Shown in pieces: positions 49,801-61,800 of a stretch of 64,000 bases of DNA. This stretch comes from Sabellastarte sp. h YS-2021. Lineage: Eukaryota; Annelida; Polychaeta; Sabellida; Sabellidae. The translations under genes were made by a program, and so were the position numbers. The notes beneath the pieces are model-generated. The model was not told where the DNA came from. It saw only the letters and a program-made list of their open reading frames with translations, and made no database searches. The stretch's first letter is position 1; every line of letters starts with the position of its first letter. The stretch covers positions 3,224,001-3,288,000 of the forward strand of contig OZ024935.1 in assembly GCA_964017235.1 (NCBI GenBank), in the 5' to 3' direction.

Positions 49801-52800
49801 TAGCTTAAATAAAATAATTATACAAAGATTTCACTCAAATTCCACTAAAATGAAGTTGTGGACTGGGGTTCTGGGTTCTCAAATATTTTTAAAACTGCTT
49901 TATCCACAGATACATATATAAATGGAAAGGAAATTAAACAGTGCTCTGTACATTTTGGTGCATTGAAATTCACCCCAAAATAAGGGAGCAAAAATGTCAA
50001 AGTCAAATTTAGTTTTTCACTATTTGCTTTAACCTTGTGTATATAACACTTATTCAGATATCAGTATGGATATACACCCAAACTTCCTCCAATGAAACAA
50101 TCACAAAATACTGTAATTTCCTTTCAAAGTGATATATAAATCAAATTTATAGTTTTGATAGTTATTGGCATGTAAATGAAAGTGTATGTAATTTCATTGC
50201 AAAGATAGAAATTCAATAAGAAAATGCCAACAGGTGCTCATCTTTTGCAATTGTTTGAAAAACACAAAACATATTTAGGTAGGAAGTATAGAAATTAAAA
50301 AAAAAACTGAAAATGAATTTTACAAGAACCAAAAGACTTATTTTTACTAAGAGAGTCCATGAAATAAAATTTAAAAAAAAACTTGTAGTTCAGTAACTAT
50401 AATATTTATTGTGGAATATGTGTAGAAAGTTACTTGTACCCCATTTTCACAATGTGGTACCCCATTTTTGATGGCCCATGGGGTACAAGGTACCCCACAT
50501 TTCATAACCCAAATGCAAACACTGAAAAGAGGGCTAAAGTTCATCAAACTCATTTCGACATTTGTCTTCCATCATAACACTAACACAGTAGGTTCCAGTT
50601 ATGAAACACACTCACAGGATCAAGTTATTGATTATTGTTCTATTTTCAGAATGTTTCATGGCTTCCCCAGCCTGTTTATGCTCAGGCAGCCAGTCAGAAC
50701 TCAGAGACCAAGGTCACGACATTGGAGAATGGACTGAGGGTCGCTTCTGAGAACAAATTTGGACAGTTCTGTACGGTAGGAGGTAAGAACGGAGTATACT
50801 GTGGATGGGAGAAAGGGACTGGAGTATGGTTTTGTATTGGCAAATTACTAGTATCCAAGGATCAGTGTGTAGCATATTTTCTATATCGGTGTATAGGCAG
50901 TGTAAAACTGTTCTTTTCCCAGATAATGAGAGAGCTGTGTGCTGGTGTTGACATGATCACCCATTTTTACCCAACAGCCTTTTTAGGACTGTGCAGGTAT
51001 TTGTTTCAACCATGGTGCCCGGACATGTTGGCGGAAGGCGGTGGTATATAATTTGTCCCGGGCTATATCTCAGAAACCATAAGGTGTAGGAAATTCAAAC
51101 TTGGTTGGCATTACAGGTGTGCAGCTTTGTGATGTCACATTGATTTGACCTTAGAACTGGCTGTAGTGACCTTGAGTTTGAAAATCTTGTCTTGGCTATA
51201 TCCCAGAAATGGTAAGGTGTAGGAAGTTGAAACTTGGTAGGGACATTGGTTTGCGTGTATAGGTGTGCATTGTCATGGTATGACCTTGATTTGACCTTTG
51301 ACCTTTCTGTAGTGACCTTGACCTGTAAAATCCTGTCCGGGCTATTTCTCAGAAACTATGAGATGTAGGAAGTTGATACTTGGTAGGGACATTGGTTGGG
51401 GGTTGTAGGTGTGCAACGTCATGGTGTGATATTGATTTTACCTTTGACCTTGCTGAATTGACCTTGACTTTTAAATCCTTGTCCGGGCTATATTGAAGCC
51501 ATAAAGTTTAGGAAGTTGATACTTGGTAGGGACATTGATTAGGGGGTTGTAGGTGTGCAACGTCATGGTGTGACCTTGATTTGACCTTTGAGCTTGCTGT
51601 AGTGACCTTGACCTATAATATCTTTTCTGGGCTATATCTCAGAAACCGTAGGGTGTAGGAAGTTGATACATGGTAGGGATATTAGTTGGGGGTTGTAGAT
51701 GTGCAACATCATGGTGTGACCTTTATTTGACCTTTGACCTTGCTGTAGTGACCTTGACCTATAATATCTTGTCTGGGCCATATCTCGGCCACTGTAAGGT
51801 GTAGGAAGTTGATACTTGTTAGGGACATTGGTTGGGGGTGTAGGTGTGCACCGTCATGGTGTGACCTACATTTGACCTTTGATCTTGCCATAGTGACCTT
51901 GAGTTCAAAAATCTTGTCAGGCAATATCTCTGAAACCGTAAAGTGTAGGAAGTTGACACTTGGTAAAGAACATAGTTTAGGGGTTGTACATGTGCAACTG
52001 ACACTGATCTGAAAGTATCCAGATCTTTGTACTGTTTCACTACTTCTATATCTCATGGTGTTGAAAACTATTTCCCCAGGCTGTGGGGTACAAACATCTC
52101 TGATGCTATTTTTATTTCTGAGAAAAGAGAATGTTTATTATAAGTTCTGGGACAGACACTGCCGTTCCTAAATCCTCTAAATCAGTGGGTGTTCAGATCC
52201 AGGTTACCCGTGTCTTTTCCTTACTTTTCAGTGGTGATTGACTCTGGCTCTCGCTACGAGGTGGACCATCCTAGTGGAATCACGCACTTCCTGGAGAAAC
52301 TGGCATTTGGGGTAAGTAGTGTGACAAGCTTGCTATGAAGTTTTTAATTCACTGGGGAGGATTGGGAGAAATGCCCTCACATTTCCAGATTTCTACTATC
52401 AACACTGAATTTCAATGAAATATATCTCAAGATTTAAAAGTCTGTTGACAGACATCCTAGTCTGAGTTTCTGTCGACAGAATGTCACATCTTGTCAGGTT
52501 GTAGTTTCTGTGACAACATTACTACCAGTGTGGATGCATGGGGATCTTTAGTGTAACTTTGAAAATTTATAAATGTAAAAGCCATACTTTAAAAACAAAA
52601 TCTGTGAAATCTGTGTGACCTTTGGAGGTAAAGTTACACATTTAGTTTAAATCATGAAAGAAATTGATTTAACTTGCCAATCGTTTTCATTTGCAGATTA
52701 TCTCACGATGTTTTCCGCTGGAGTAAGAACTGTAACAAGCTTATTTCATTGTATATTACTAATTGAAAATGATTACTTTTGTTTCTGTGAGAATTGTTTA

Positions 52801-55800
52801 AAAGTAATTTTTGCACTGAAAGGCAAATTCAAAATCTTTTGACATTCCCCTCAATATGGCCAAAGGGTCTGTTACAGCCCTTACCCTTTTGGATCTATCA
52901 GCCGCGTTCGATACCATTGACCACACCATTCTCCTGGACAGACTTAATGTTTACTATGGTATCAGTGAACTAGCACTTGGCTGGTTCAAATCATACCTGT
53001 CAGGAAGGACACACTGGGTCAAGGTAGGTAACACACTGTCTCATCCTGCTGCGCTCCAGTATGGGATCCCCCAGGGCTCCGTCCTTGGTCCAATTCTTTT
53101 TTCCCTCTACACTAACCCAATTAGCTCAATTATTTACTCTCACAGTACATAACACTAACACCAACAAATTTCTCTCGCTCTATACAAAAACTAAAAAATT
53201 ACCTAAGCGACATTCAAAATTTCATGTCTGCAAACAAATTAAAACTCAATCCTGAGAAAACTGAGTTTATTCTGATAGGCTCCAAAAATAACCGTAAATA
53301 ACTCCTTCCTCACTTTCCGATCAATATTCTCGGCAATCAGGTCTCACCAGCACAAAGTGTTAGGAACCTCGGAGTGGTGTTCGACTCCAATTTCTCATTC
53401 TCAGACCATGTGTCACAGGTAATAAAGTCCACCAGAGTTTATGCGAGAGACCTCTATAGAATTCGTCCCCTTCTAGACCTTAACACATCAGTTCTTTTAG
53501 CAAATGCTTTGGTGAGCAGCAGACTGGACTACTGCAATTCCTTATTCTTATCACTTACAGATTTTGAGTTAAGAAGATTGCAGTTAGTCCAAAACTCACT
53601 CTGTAGGGTTGTCACCCGGTCCTTGAAATACTCTCACATTACCCGTCAACTAAAAAAACTCCACTAGCTCCCTATCAAATATAGGATACAATTCAAAATT
53701 GGTCTCATTACATACAAAATTCTCAACCAGGGTCAACCAGTCTACCTAAGAGAATTAATTCATCCCTACACCTCTTCCAGGAATACAAGGCGAAGTACTC
53801 CTAAACTCAAGTTCCTTCACACCCCTACTTTCGACCGTAAGGTTGATAAATCAGTCAAACTTTTCTCTAATTCTTTCAGTCACTATGCCCCGGTTCTTTG
53901 GAACTCGTTCTCCTTCCAAATAAGAAATAGCCCCTCTGTCACATCTTTCAGGAAACACCTCAAAACCCACCTCTTTAATTCCAGTTTCCCAACTTAGTTT
54001 TCTTCCCTCTTGGTCACACCCACAACTTCGGATTACTGACCTTGAACGCCCCTTGACTTTCCTTATGATAATGATTTTGTAAAGTCAGCGCACTGAGTTC
54101 CGCTTTGTGGGGAAGATATTGCGCCTGCAAAGCAGTAGATTAGATTAGATTAGATAAGATTTTTAAAACTATGATTTGAATTTGTAAAAGTGCAGTAAAA
54201 TGTATGGTTCGACAGCTATATATGCTTTGTTTACAAAAAGAATTCTGTTAATCCATTGTTGTCAGCATGCGATAGTTTTCAGTGCAGACTCTTGAGCGAG
54301 TAGTATGCACTTCCTTCCTCCATCCCCCGACTTCCTGTTGTCATATGACATACAGAAGTGGTTATACAGTTGGGACAGCCATAATGGATGTAATGAATTT
54401 GAATGTCTGTAATGACCGTCCTGCTTTAAGGAGTGTCATTCTCAATATGCAATGTATTGAAAGTTGGGTCGTTGGCCCTGGTATGTAGGGATCGAGAGTA
54501 TTTTACTGAAATGCCATGATGACACTTTTCAGATGCCATCTTGATTGACAACTAGTGGTGTCATCGTCTGGGTATTTGAGGTCTCGATACCATGAAGAAA
54601 ACCATGAATAATAACGCAGTGCCATGATTTCATAAATTAAACCTACATTTGCTCTTTAAACAGATGCGCATTGATAACTTTTACTGAAATAAACTAGATT
54701 TTAGATTTGCTGGCAGTATTTAAAATGGTGAACATTTGAAGAAGTAAAAAAAAGTAAGCAAAACTTTTTTTTTACTTCCTGTAGGAAGTGGAAGTAGCCA
54801 TCACCATAGTTACGTCACATATCAAAACAAAACTACATGAAGGTAAAAATATATATGAATATTTCATCATAAAGTCCACCAGAGTTTATGCGAGAGACCT
54901 CCATAGAATTTGTCCCCTTCTAGACCTTAAAACATCAGTTCTTTTTGCAAATGCTTTGGTGAGCAGCAGATTGGACTACTGCAATTCCCTTTTTATTGCA
55001 TAAAAACGTACTTACATAATCCCAACAAATGCTTACGTGACCTACCGTTCGGTCAAGGACACAGACAATGTGTCTCGCCATGTTTTTTCTACTGAAAGTA
55101 CACACGTAAACCCCAGGGGGCACCTGCTGGAGGTTATATCTCCACTGTAAGTTGCCATTCTAATTTTGACCGCCGTGAAGTGCACACGCGTTCTTTTTTA
55201 CGATTCAAGATGTCCGAAAAACAAAGGAAATGTTCAGTTTGCTTGGGTGATATGCTTCCATGGGATAATCACCAAGCTTGTTTAAAATGCAGAAACGACA
55301 AGAAGGGAAAAGACAAGTGTGTTGTGAGTAAAGAATCTGATTGCTCTATTTGTGCTGGGGCCTTAAAAATTCCACACAAAAGAAAAGCTTCCAAGTCCAA
55401 AAGTTCTGAGAAGTTTGATGACTCTCTCTTGGATGAACCAACACCTTCAAAATCTTCACAGCCTTCTACTTCCAAACCTGATTCCTCGCTTCAAGACATG
55501 ATTAAAGCTATGAATAATCAGTTGGCTTCCTTGGCTTCCCAGTTTGAAGAGTTCAAACGCAGTGACAAACCTTCAGCCTCTAAGAACAGTCTTCCTCTCT
55601 GTCAGGAGCAGGGTATGAGTGCCCCTGTCTCCCAGACGAGAACTCAGCCTTCAGAAGGAGAGCTATCTGATGAGGACTCCTCTTTGCCTGCCAGCAAGAG
55701 ACACAGATCTAAGTCTCCTCAAGGGGATGCAGACTCTCATTCACAGGAGTTAGATCCCTCTTATGTTGAGATGCTCAATGCCATCAGAGGTCTACTGGAT

Positions 55801-58800
55801 CTGGAGGTACCACAAGTGGAGTGCCTTGTGGCCCCTTCTGCTTTTTCCAAGAAACCCTCCAAGCAGGTGGTGAGGAAACAAAATTTGGCTTTACCTCCTG
55901 TCCAAGATATTCAGTCCATGTGGGACTACAGGTTTAGGAAGGCCTCTGGAACCTCAGTCAAAGACAAATCCAGCTCTGAATCATTGTCCCAGGGACAGTT
56001 TTTGGCCTTTGAGAGGCCCGACATGATCTACTACACTACCTCTCCACAAAATACGCCTTTGAAAGCTCCTAAACTACCTGACTCCTACTTCAACATAGCT
56101 AGAGTGAAATCATTGTCAAATTCCATCACTGTACCTTCCAAACAACATATTGTTCAAGAGACAGTTTGCAGGGAAAATGTTCAAATTTTGGGCCATGTAG
56201 TGTGGTTTAAAATGGCTATAGAGGAGCTCAACAACAGAATCCAGGAGTTGGCTACTGAAATTGGAGGGTCTGAAGATCTGGATACAGTCAAGGAGTCAGC
56301 AGACCTCATGATAAAATATTCTCAGCTACAGGCTTCAGTTACCTCCTCTCTGGAGATAGCCCTGGATACGGTCCTCAAACAAAACATGACTCTGGCATGC
56401 AATATGCTCCTTCAAAGGAGGGATAGCTTATTGAAGGACTGCAGCTCAAAATTAGGTCCAAAAGACTTGGCAAGCTTGCATACAGACCATTTTGACCAAC
56501 AGGAGGTCTTCAACTCAGATATTTTATCCCAGGTTGAGGATAACATGATCAAAAGATTGTCAATAATGAAGGAATCTGATTCCAAGTCATACAGAGACTC
56601 TGTGAAGAATTTCGATTTCGGGAGGTCTTCACATCCAAAGCCCTCACAGGAAGGTAACAGATCGTTTCGTGACAAACGAATGCAGCCAAACACCTATAAC
56701 CACTTCTCTGCGCGCGCATCGCGAGGAGGCAGAGGCGGAAAGAGGAAGTGACTTTCCAGGGACAAGATTGCAGGATTTTGGGCAGGTATGGGCAAAAAAT
56801 CAAGCACATCCCAGAGTAGTAAGTTTACTACAACATGGTTATCGCCTAGACTTCAAAATTCTACCCAAATTATCGAAAATTCCGCTCATTTTGAGCAAAT
56901 ATCACAACAAAAACAAAGATGGCGCTCTACACGAAGCAGTTCAGGCCATGCTTGCAAAAAAGGCAATAACTCATGTCAGGAAACCTTCTACTCTGGGATA
57001 TTACAGCAGACTGTTTCTGGTACCCAAACCCATGAAAAGGTGGAGACCAGTGATAGATTTAAGTATGTTAAACAACCATTTACATGTACCGACATTCAAA
57101 ATGGAAACAGCCGAATCTATCAGGAAGTCGATTCGACAGGGGGAGTGGGTCACCTCGATAGACCTCACAGACGCTTATTTTCATGTTCCAATTCACCCAC
57201 AATCTCAAAAATATCTGAGATTTCAAACGGAAAAAGGGGTTTTCCAATTTCAGGCTCTCCCTTTTGGTGTCGCAACAGCTCCCCTAGAGTTTACTCGCAT
57301 TGTGAAAGAGGTAAAACTCATAGCTCAAGCCAGGAACCTCAGAATCCATCAATATCTGGACGACTGGCTTCTTCGGTCACCAACAAAAGATCAATGTCTC
57401 AAAGATTCGGAAAAATTAGTGAAATTGGTCCAAGAACTAGGCTGGCTCATCAATTTCCAAAAATCGGAATTGGTTCCCACACAAAATCTAGATTTTCTGG
57501 GTTATCACTTCGATCTTCACAGGGGTCTGGTTTTTCCAACCCAAAAGAAACTCGATCGGTTGAAAGTTCAGACTGTTTCCATCAGAAAGTCATTAGTCTT
57601 GACTCCAAGAAAGCTCATGTCACTCATAGGGACATTAGCTTCCTTAGAAAAAACAGTACCTCTAGGAAGGTTGCACATGAGACCTTTTCAGTGGTACCTA
57701 AGGTCAAACTGGAAGTTTCCCCAGTCACTGGACAAAAACATTCCAGTAACAAGGAATTTCCTCAATTATCTCAAATGGTGGGAGGATCTACAAAATCTTA
57801 TGGCAGGTTCTCCCCTCCATCCTCATGTTCACAACACTTTGGTGTTCACAGATGCCTCCCAAAAAGGCTGGGGAGCTCACTTGAACGAAATAGTCCTCAG
57901 TGGCCTCTGGTCAAACAAGGAGGCTCAGCTTCACATCAACGTATTGGAGCTGAAAGCTGTTCTTCTGGCCCTAAAGGGGTTTCAGGAGCACTTGCAAGGT
58001 CAAAGCGTGCTCATCTGTTCAGACAACAGTACAGTAGTATCTTATCTGAACAAAGAAGGAGGCACACATTCCATAGAAATGTGTGCTCTTATCTGGAGAA
58101 TTCTTGCATTCACAAATTCCAGAAGAATCCAGATAAGGGCAAGACACGTACCTGGATCCCTAAATGTCATAGCAGACTCTCTATCACGAAGGGACAAGGT
58201 CATACAGACGGAGTGGTCACTTCACCAACAGATATTCAACCAAATTTGCAAAGTTTGGCACACACCAATGGTAGATCTATTTGCAACTCATCTAAATTAC
58301 AAACTTCCAATTTATGTATCTCCTGTCCCAGACAGAAAGGCTTGGAAAATAGATGCATTGAATATCTGTTGGGAAGGCCTAGACGGCTATGTCTTCTGTC
58401 CAGTAGCCATCCTGCCACAAGTAATTAAAAAAATAATAACATACCCATGCAGGATGATAGTACTGGCTCCAGGGTGGCCAGGGATGCCATGGTTTTGGGA
58501 TCTGGTGGATCTCTCGACCAGGGTACCCCTACAGCTCCCTCACTGGAAGACACTTCTGAAACAGCCACATTCCAACAGGTTCCACAACAACGTGGAGTAC
58601 CTGAATCTACATGTGTGGCTTCTGGATTCCAGGAATCCAATTCTGGAAGATTCTCATCTGAGGTGGCAGAAAGAATTAAGGCACCTCAGAGGGAATCCTC
58701 AAGAAAAGTCTATCAATCAAGGTGGGCCATTTATGGGCAATGGTGCACAGAGAATAAGGTGGACATCACCTCAACAGCTGTTCCCCAGGTAGCAGAATTT

Positions 58801-61800
58801 TTAAACTACCTGTTCACAGTCAAAAATCTCAAACCAGCTACAATCACTGGTTACAGAACAGCAATTGCTGATGCTTTGGGTTCACAGGGTGAATTCATTT
58901 CAAAAAGTCTAGAACTGAATAGACTTATTGCCAGCTTCACCAGGGATAGACCTAAACCAAATAGGTCCATACCTACATGGGACCTCTCATTGGTCCTCTT
59001 AGGTTTGACAAAACCTCCCTTTGAGCCTTTGTCAGAGGCTCCTTTGAAGTGGCTAACTTACAAGACAGTGTTCCTGTTGGCTTTAGCCTCAGGTAAAAGA
59101 AGGAGTGAGATCCATGCATGGACTCACTCTTCTGTCTCTTCAAGGAGAAATTGGTCAGAAGTTACTGTTTCTCCTTCTCCAGCATTCCTGGCCAAAAACC
59201 AGTTGGCTTCGGATGGCCCTGATTCCATTAAACCAGTAGTTATACCAGCTCTTACTACCATGTTGGACAGTTCACTGGTGGAGGACAAGTCACTTTGTCC
59301 AGTTAGGGCCCTCAAGGTCTATTTAGAGAAGACCAAATCCATGAGAAAGGGCAAGGCCCTGCTCTTTGTATCCCTTAGGGAGGGTTATTCTAAGGATATC
59401 ACAAGAATAACCATTTCCCAGTGGATCAAACACACCATTCAAACTTGCTATCAGTCTTCAGATACGGCTGATCAACAGGTCACTCAGGTTAGAGCTCATG
59501 ATGTTAGAGCTATGGCTGCATCACTTGCATTTAGAGGAGGTATCTCTTTAGAGCAGGTCTTGAGCTCCTGTTACTGGAAATCCCACAATACCTTTACAAA
59601 CTTTTATTTGAAGGATATTTGCTGGGAAAATGACGATATCTTTAAGTTAGGTCCCATTGTGTCTGCACAGCATATAGTGAACAATTGAGTCTTAATAGTT
59701 TAATCAGTCTATTTTTTCAGGATATATGGAATTGGACTGGAATGTAGTAGGACTTTGATTTTTGAACACGACTATGGATAAGATTTCATGTTATGACTGC
59801 TTGGCTTGAAGGACAGCTGCACTCTGACTGCTGGAGTTTTATTCAACTGGGCACAGCTGACCTTTGACCCCTGCACATTTGTACAGATACGGTGACGGGA
59901 TTCATAAATATCATACTATGTATAGTACAACATGCTGCTTTCAAAAGTGGGTGAGTACTTTGCAGTTACTTTATTACAACTACTTTTTCACTTTATCAGT
60001 ACTTGTAATAACAATAATATAATTACAGTTTTAACTATATGTACTATGTTACAGTTGTTTGTAGTATAACATATGGTGTCTATGCATTTTTTGTATCTGT
60101 ATAACCTCAAGAACTCTCCTATAGCACTTGACAGTCCTCAGAAGTCTACCCACCATGGACCTCAGGGCTGTATTCAAGCATTTGTTGGGATTATGTAAGT
60201 ACGTTTTTATGCAATAAAATTGGTTAATTTTATTGTAATTGGAATTTTTATAAATAAAAATACTTACATAATCCCAACAAGGAGAGTCCCACCCTCCTCC
60301 CCTCTACCATCTTCTGAGGGGTAGGGTCAAAATTTTAAGAATGGCAACTTACAGTGGAGATATAACCTCCAGCAGGTGCCCCCTGGGGTTTACGTGTGTA
60401 CTTTCAGTAGAAAAAACATGGCGAGACACATTGTCTGTGTCCTTGACCGAACGGTAGGTCACGTAAGCATTTGTTGGGATTATGTAAGTATTTTTATTTA
60501 TAAAAATTCCATTTACAATAAAATTAACCAAGTTTGTATCACTTACTGATTTTGAGTTAAGGAGATTGCAGCGGGTCCAAAATTCACTCTGCAGGGTTGT
60601 CACCCGTTCCTCTAAATATTCTCGCATTACCCCTCAACTGAAAAAACTCCATTGGCTCCCAGTCAGGTATAGGGTACAATTTAAAATAGGCCTCATTACA
60701 TACAAAATTCTCAACCAGTTTACCTAAGTGAATTAATTCATCCCTACACCTCGTCCAGATATACAAGGAAAAGTACCCCCAAACTCAAGTTCCTTCATAC
60801 CCCTACTTTTGACCATAAAGTTCATAAATCAAACAAACACTTTACATAATTCTTTCAGTCACTATGCCCCGGTTCTTTGGAACTCCTTTCCCTTCCAAAT
60901 AAGAAATAGCCCCTCTGTTGCATCTTTCAGGAAACACCTCAAAACCCACCTCAAAACCCACCAGCTTCCCAACTTAGTCTCCTTCCCTCTTGGTCACACC
61001 CACAACTCCAGATTACTGACCTTGAACCCCCTCGACTCTCCTTAGGATAAATGATTTTTGTTAAGCTAGAGCACTGAGTTTCCCTTATGGGGAAGATATT
61101 GCGCCTGCAAAGCAGTAGATTAGATTAGATATTTTTATTAAATCCCATCAAAAATAAGCTAAAGTTATTGGATAAATAATGTTTATAAAATGCCTCGAGG
61201 ATAATCACTAATCCTAAATTATCGTCCATTTATTCCATCACTTGTGAATGTGCGATATCTCCACTGGTGAGTACACGACTGTTGGCAACGCATATACTCA
61301 GGAGAAAAGCTTGTATTATTGGAGACAAACCCCATAGCTGAAGAAATGACATGCTTTTAATGCATATTTTTTTAGACTTTTAAGTCTTTTGTAGCAAACT
61401 CTACCAACACGTTCCTACTATGTACAATGTGCTGAAAGTGTCATTAAACAGACCAACTCCTTATCTCTGTGGTTACTCTGGCAATAAGATTGACCTATTT
61501 TTTTCAGACGACGGATAAATATGAGAACAAAGACAAGATTCTGCAGAGTTTGGAGAAAGAAGGCGGAATCTGTGACTGTCAGGGGTCAAGGTCGGTCATT
61601 TGTCTCCGGAATTTTTTTCTCATTGAATCAGTGCTTGGATGAATCTTTTTGTGAAAAATATTCCAAAACATGTAAACCTGTAAAACTAACATTATAGTAG
61701 GGCAGGAATAAATTTTAATTTTTTGTAGTAAAGTGCTTTATTTTATTTTACAACATATCCTTAATGAATTGTGGTTTTCTTTTTTAAATAATTGATGGGT

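Larger units (their letters stand above)
54991..60531 (+). mobile_element. DIRS-type tyrosine-recombinase retrotransposon, apparently intact
   Basis: 5541 bp. It carries inverted terminal repeats (identical 152-bp core at 55010-55161 and 60338-60489) with unique outer ends. An internal complementary region (60176-60280) reproduces the reverse complement of both outer termini joined end to end. Three ORFs (gag, RT-RNase H, tyrosine recombinase) overlap and show no disabling stop. It sits inside a LINE copy with no target-site duplication, as expected for recombinase-mediated entry of a circular intermediate. Same strand as PMPCA, intron 4. Confidence 0.95.

Noticed and set aside
55180-55209. 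Extension of DIRS Gag to an upstream GTG
   Set aside because: The first ATG is at 55210 and the zinc-finger cluster follows directly; there is no support for a GTG start in an animal.
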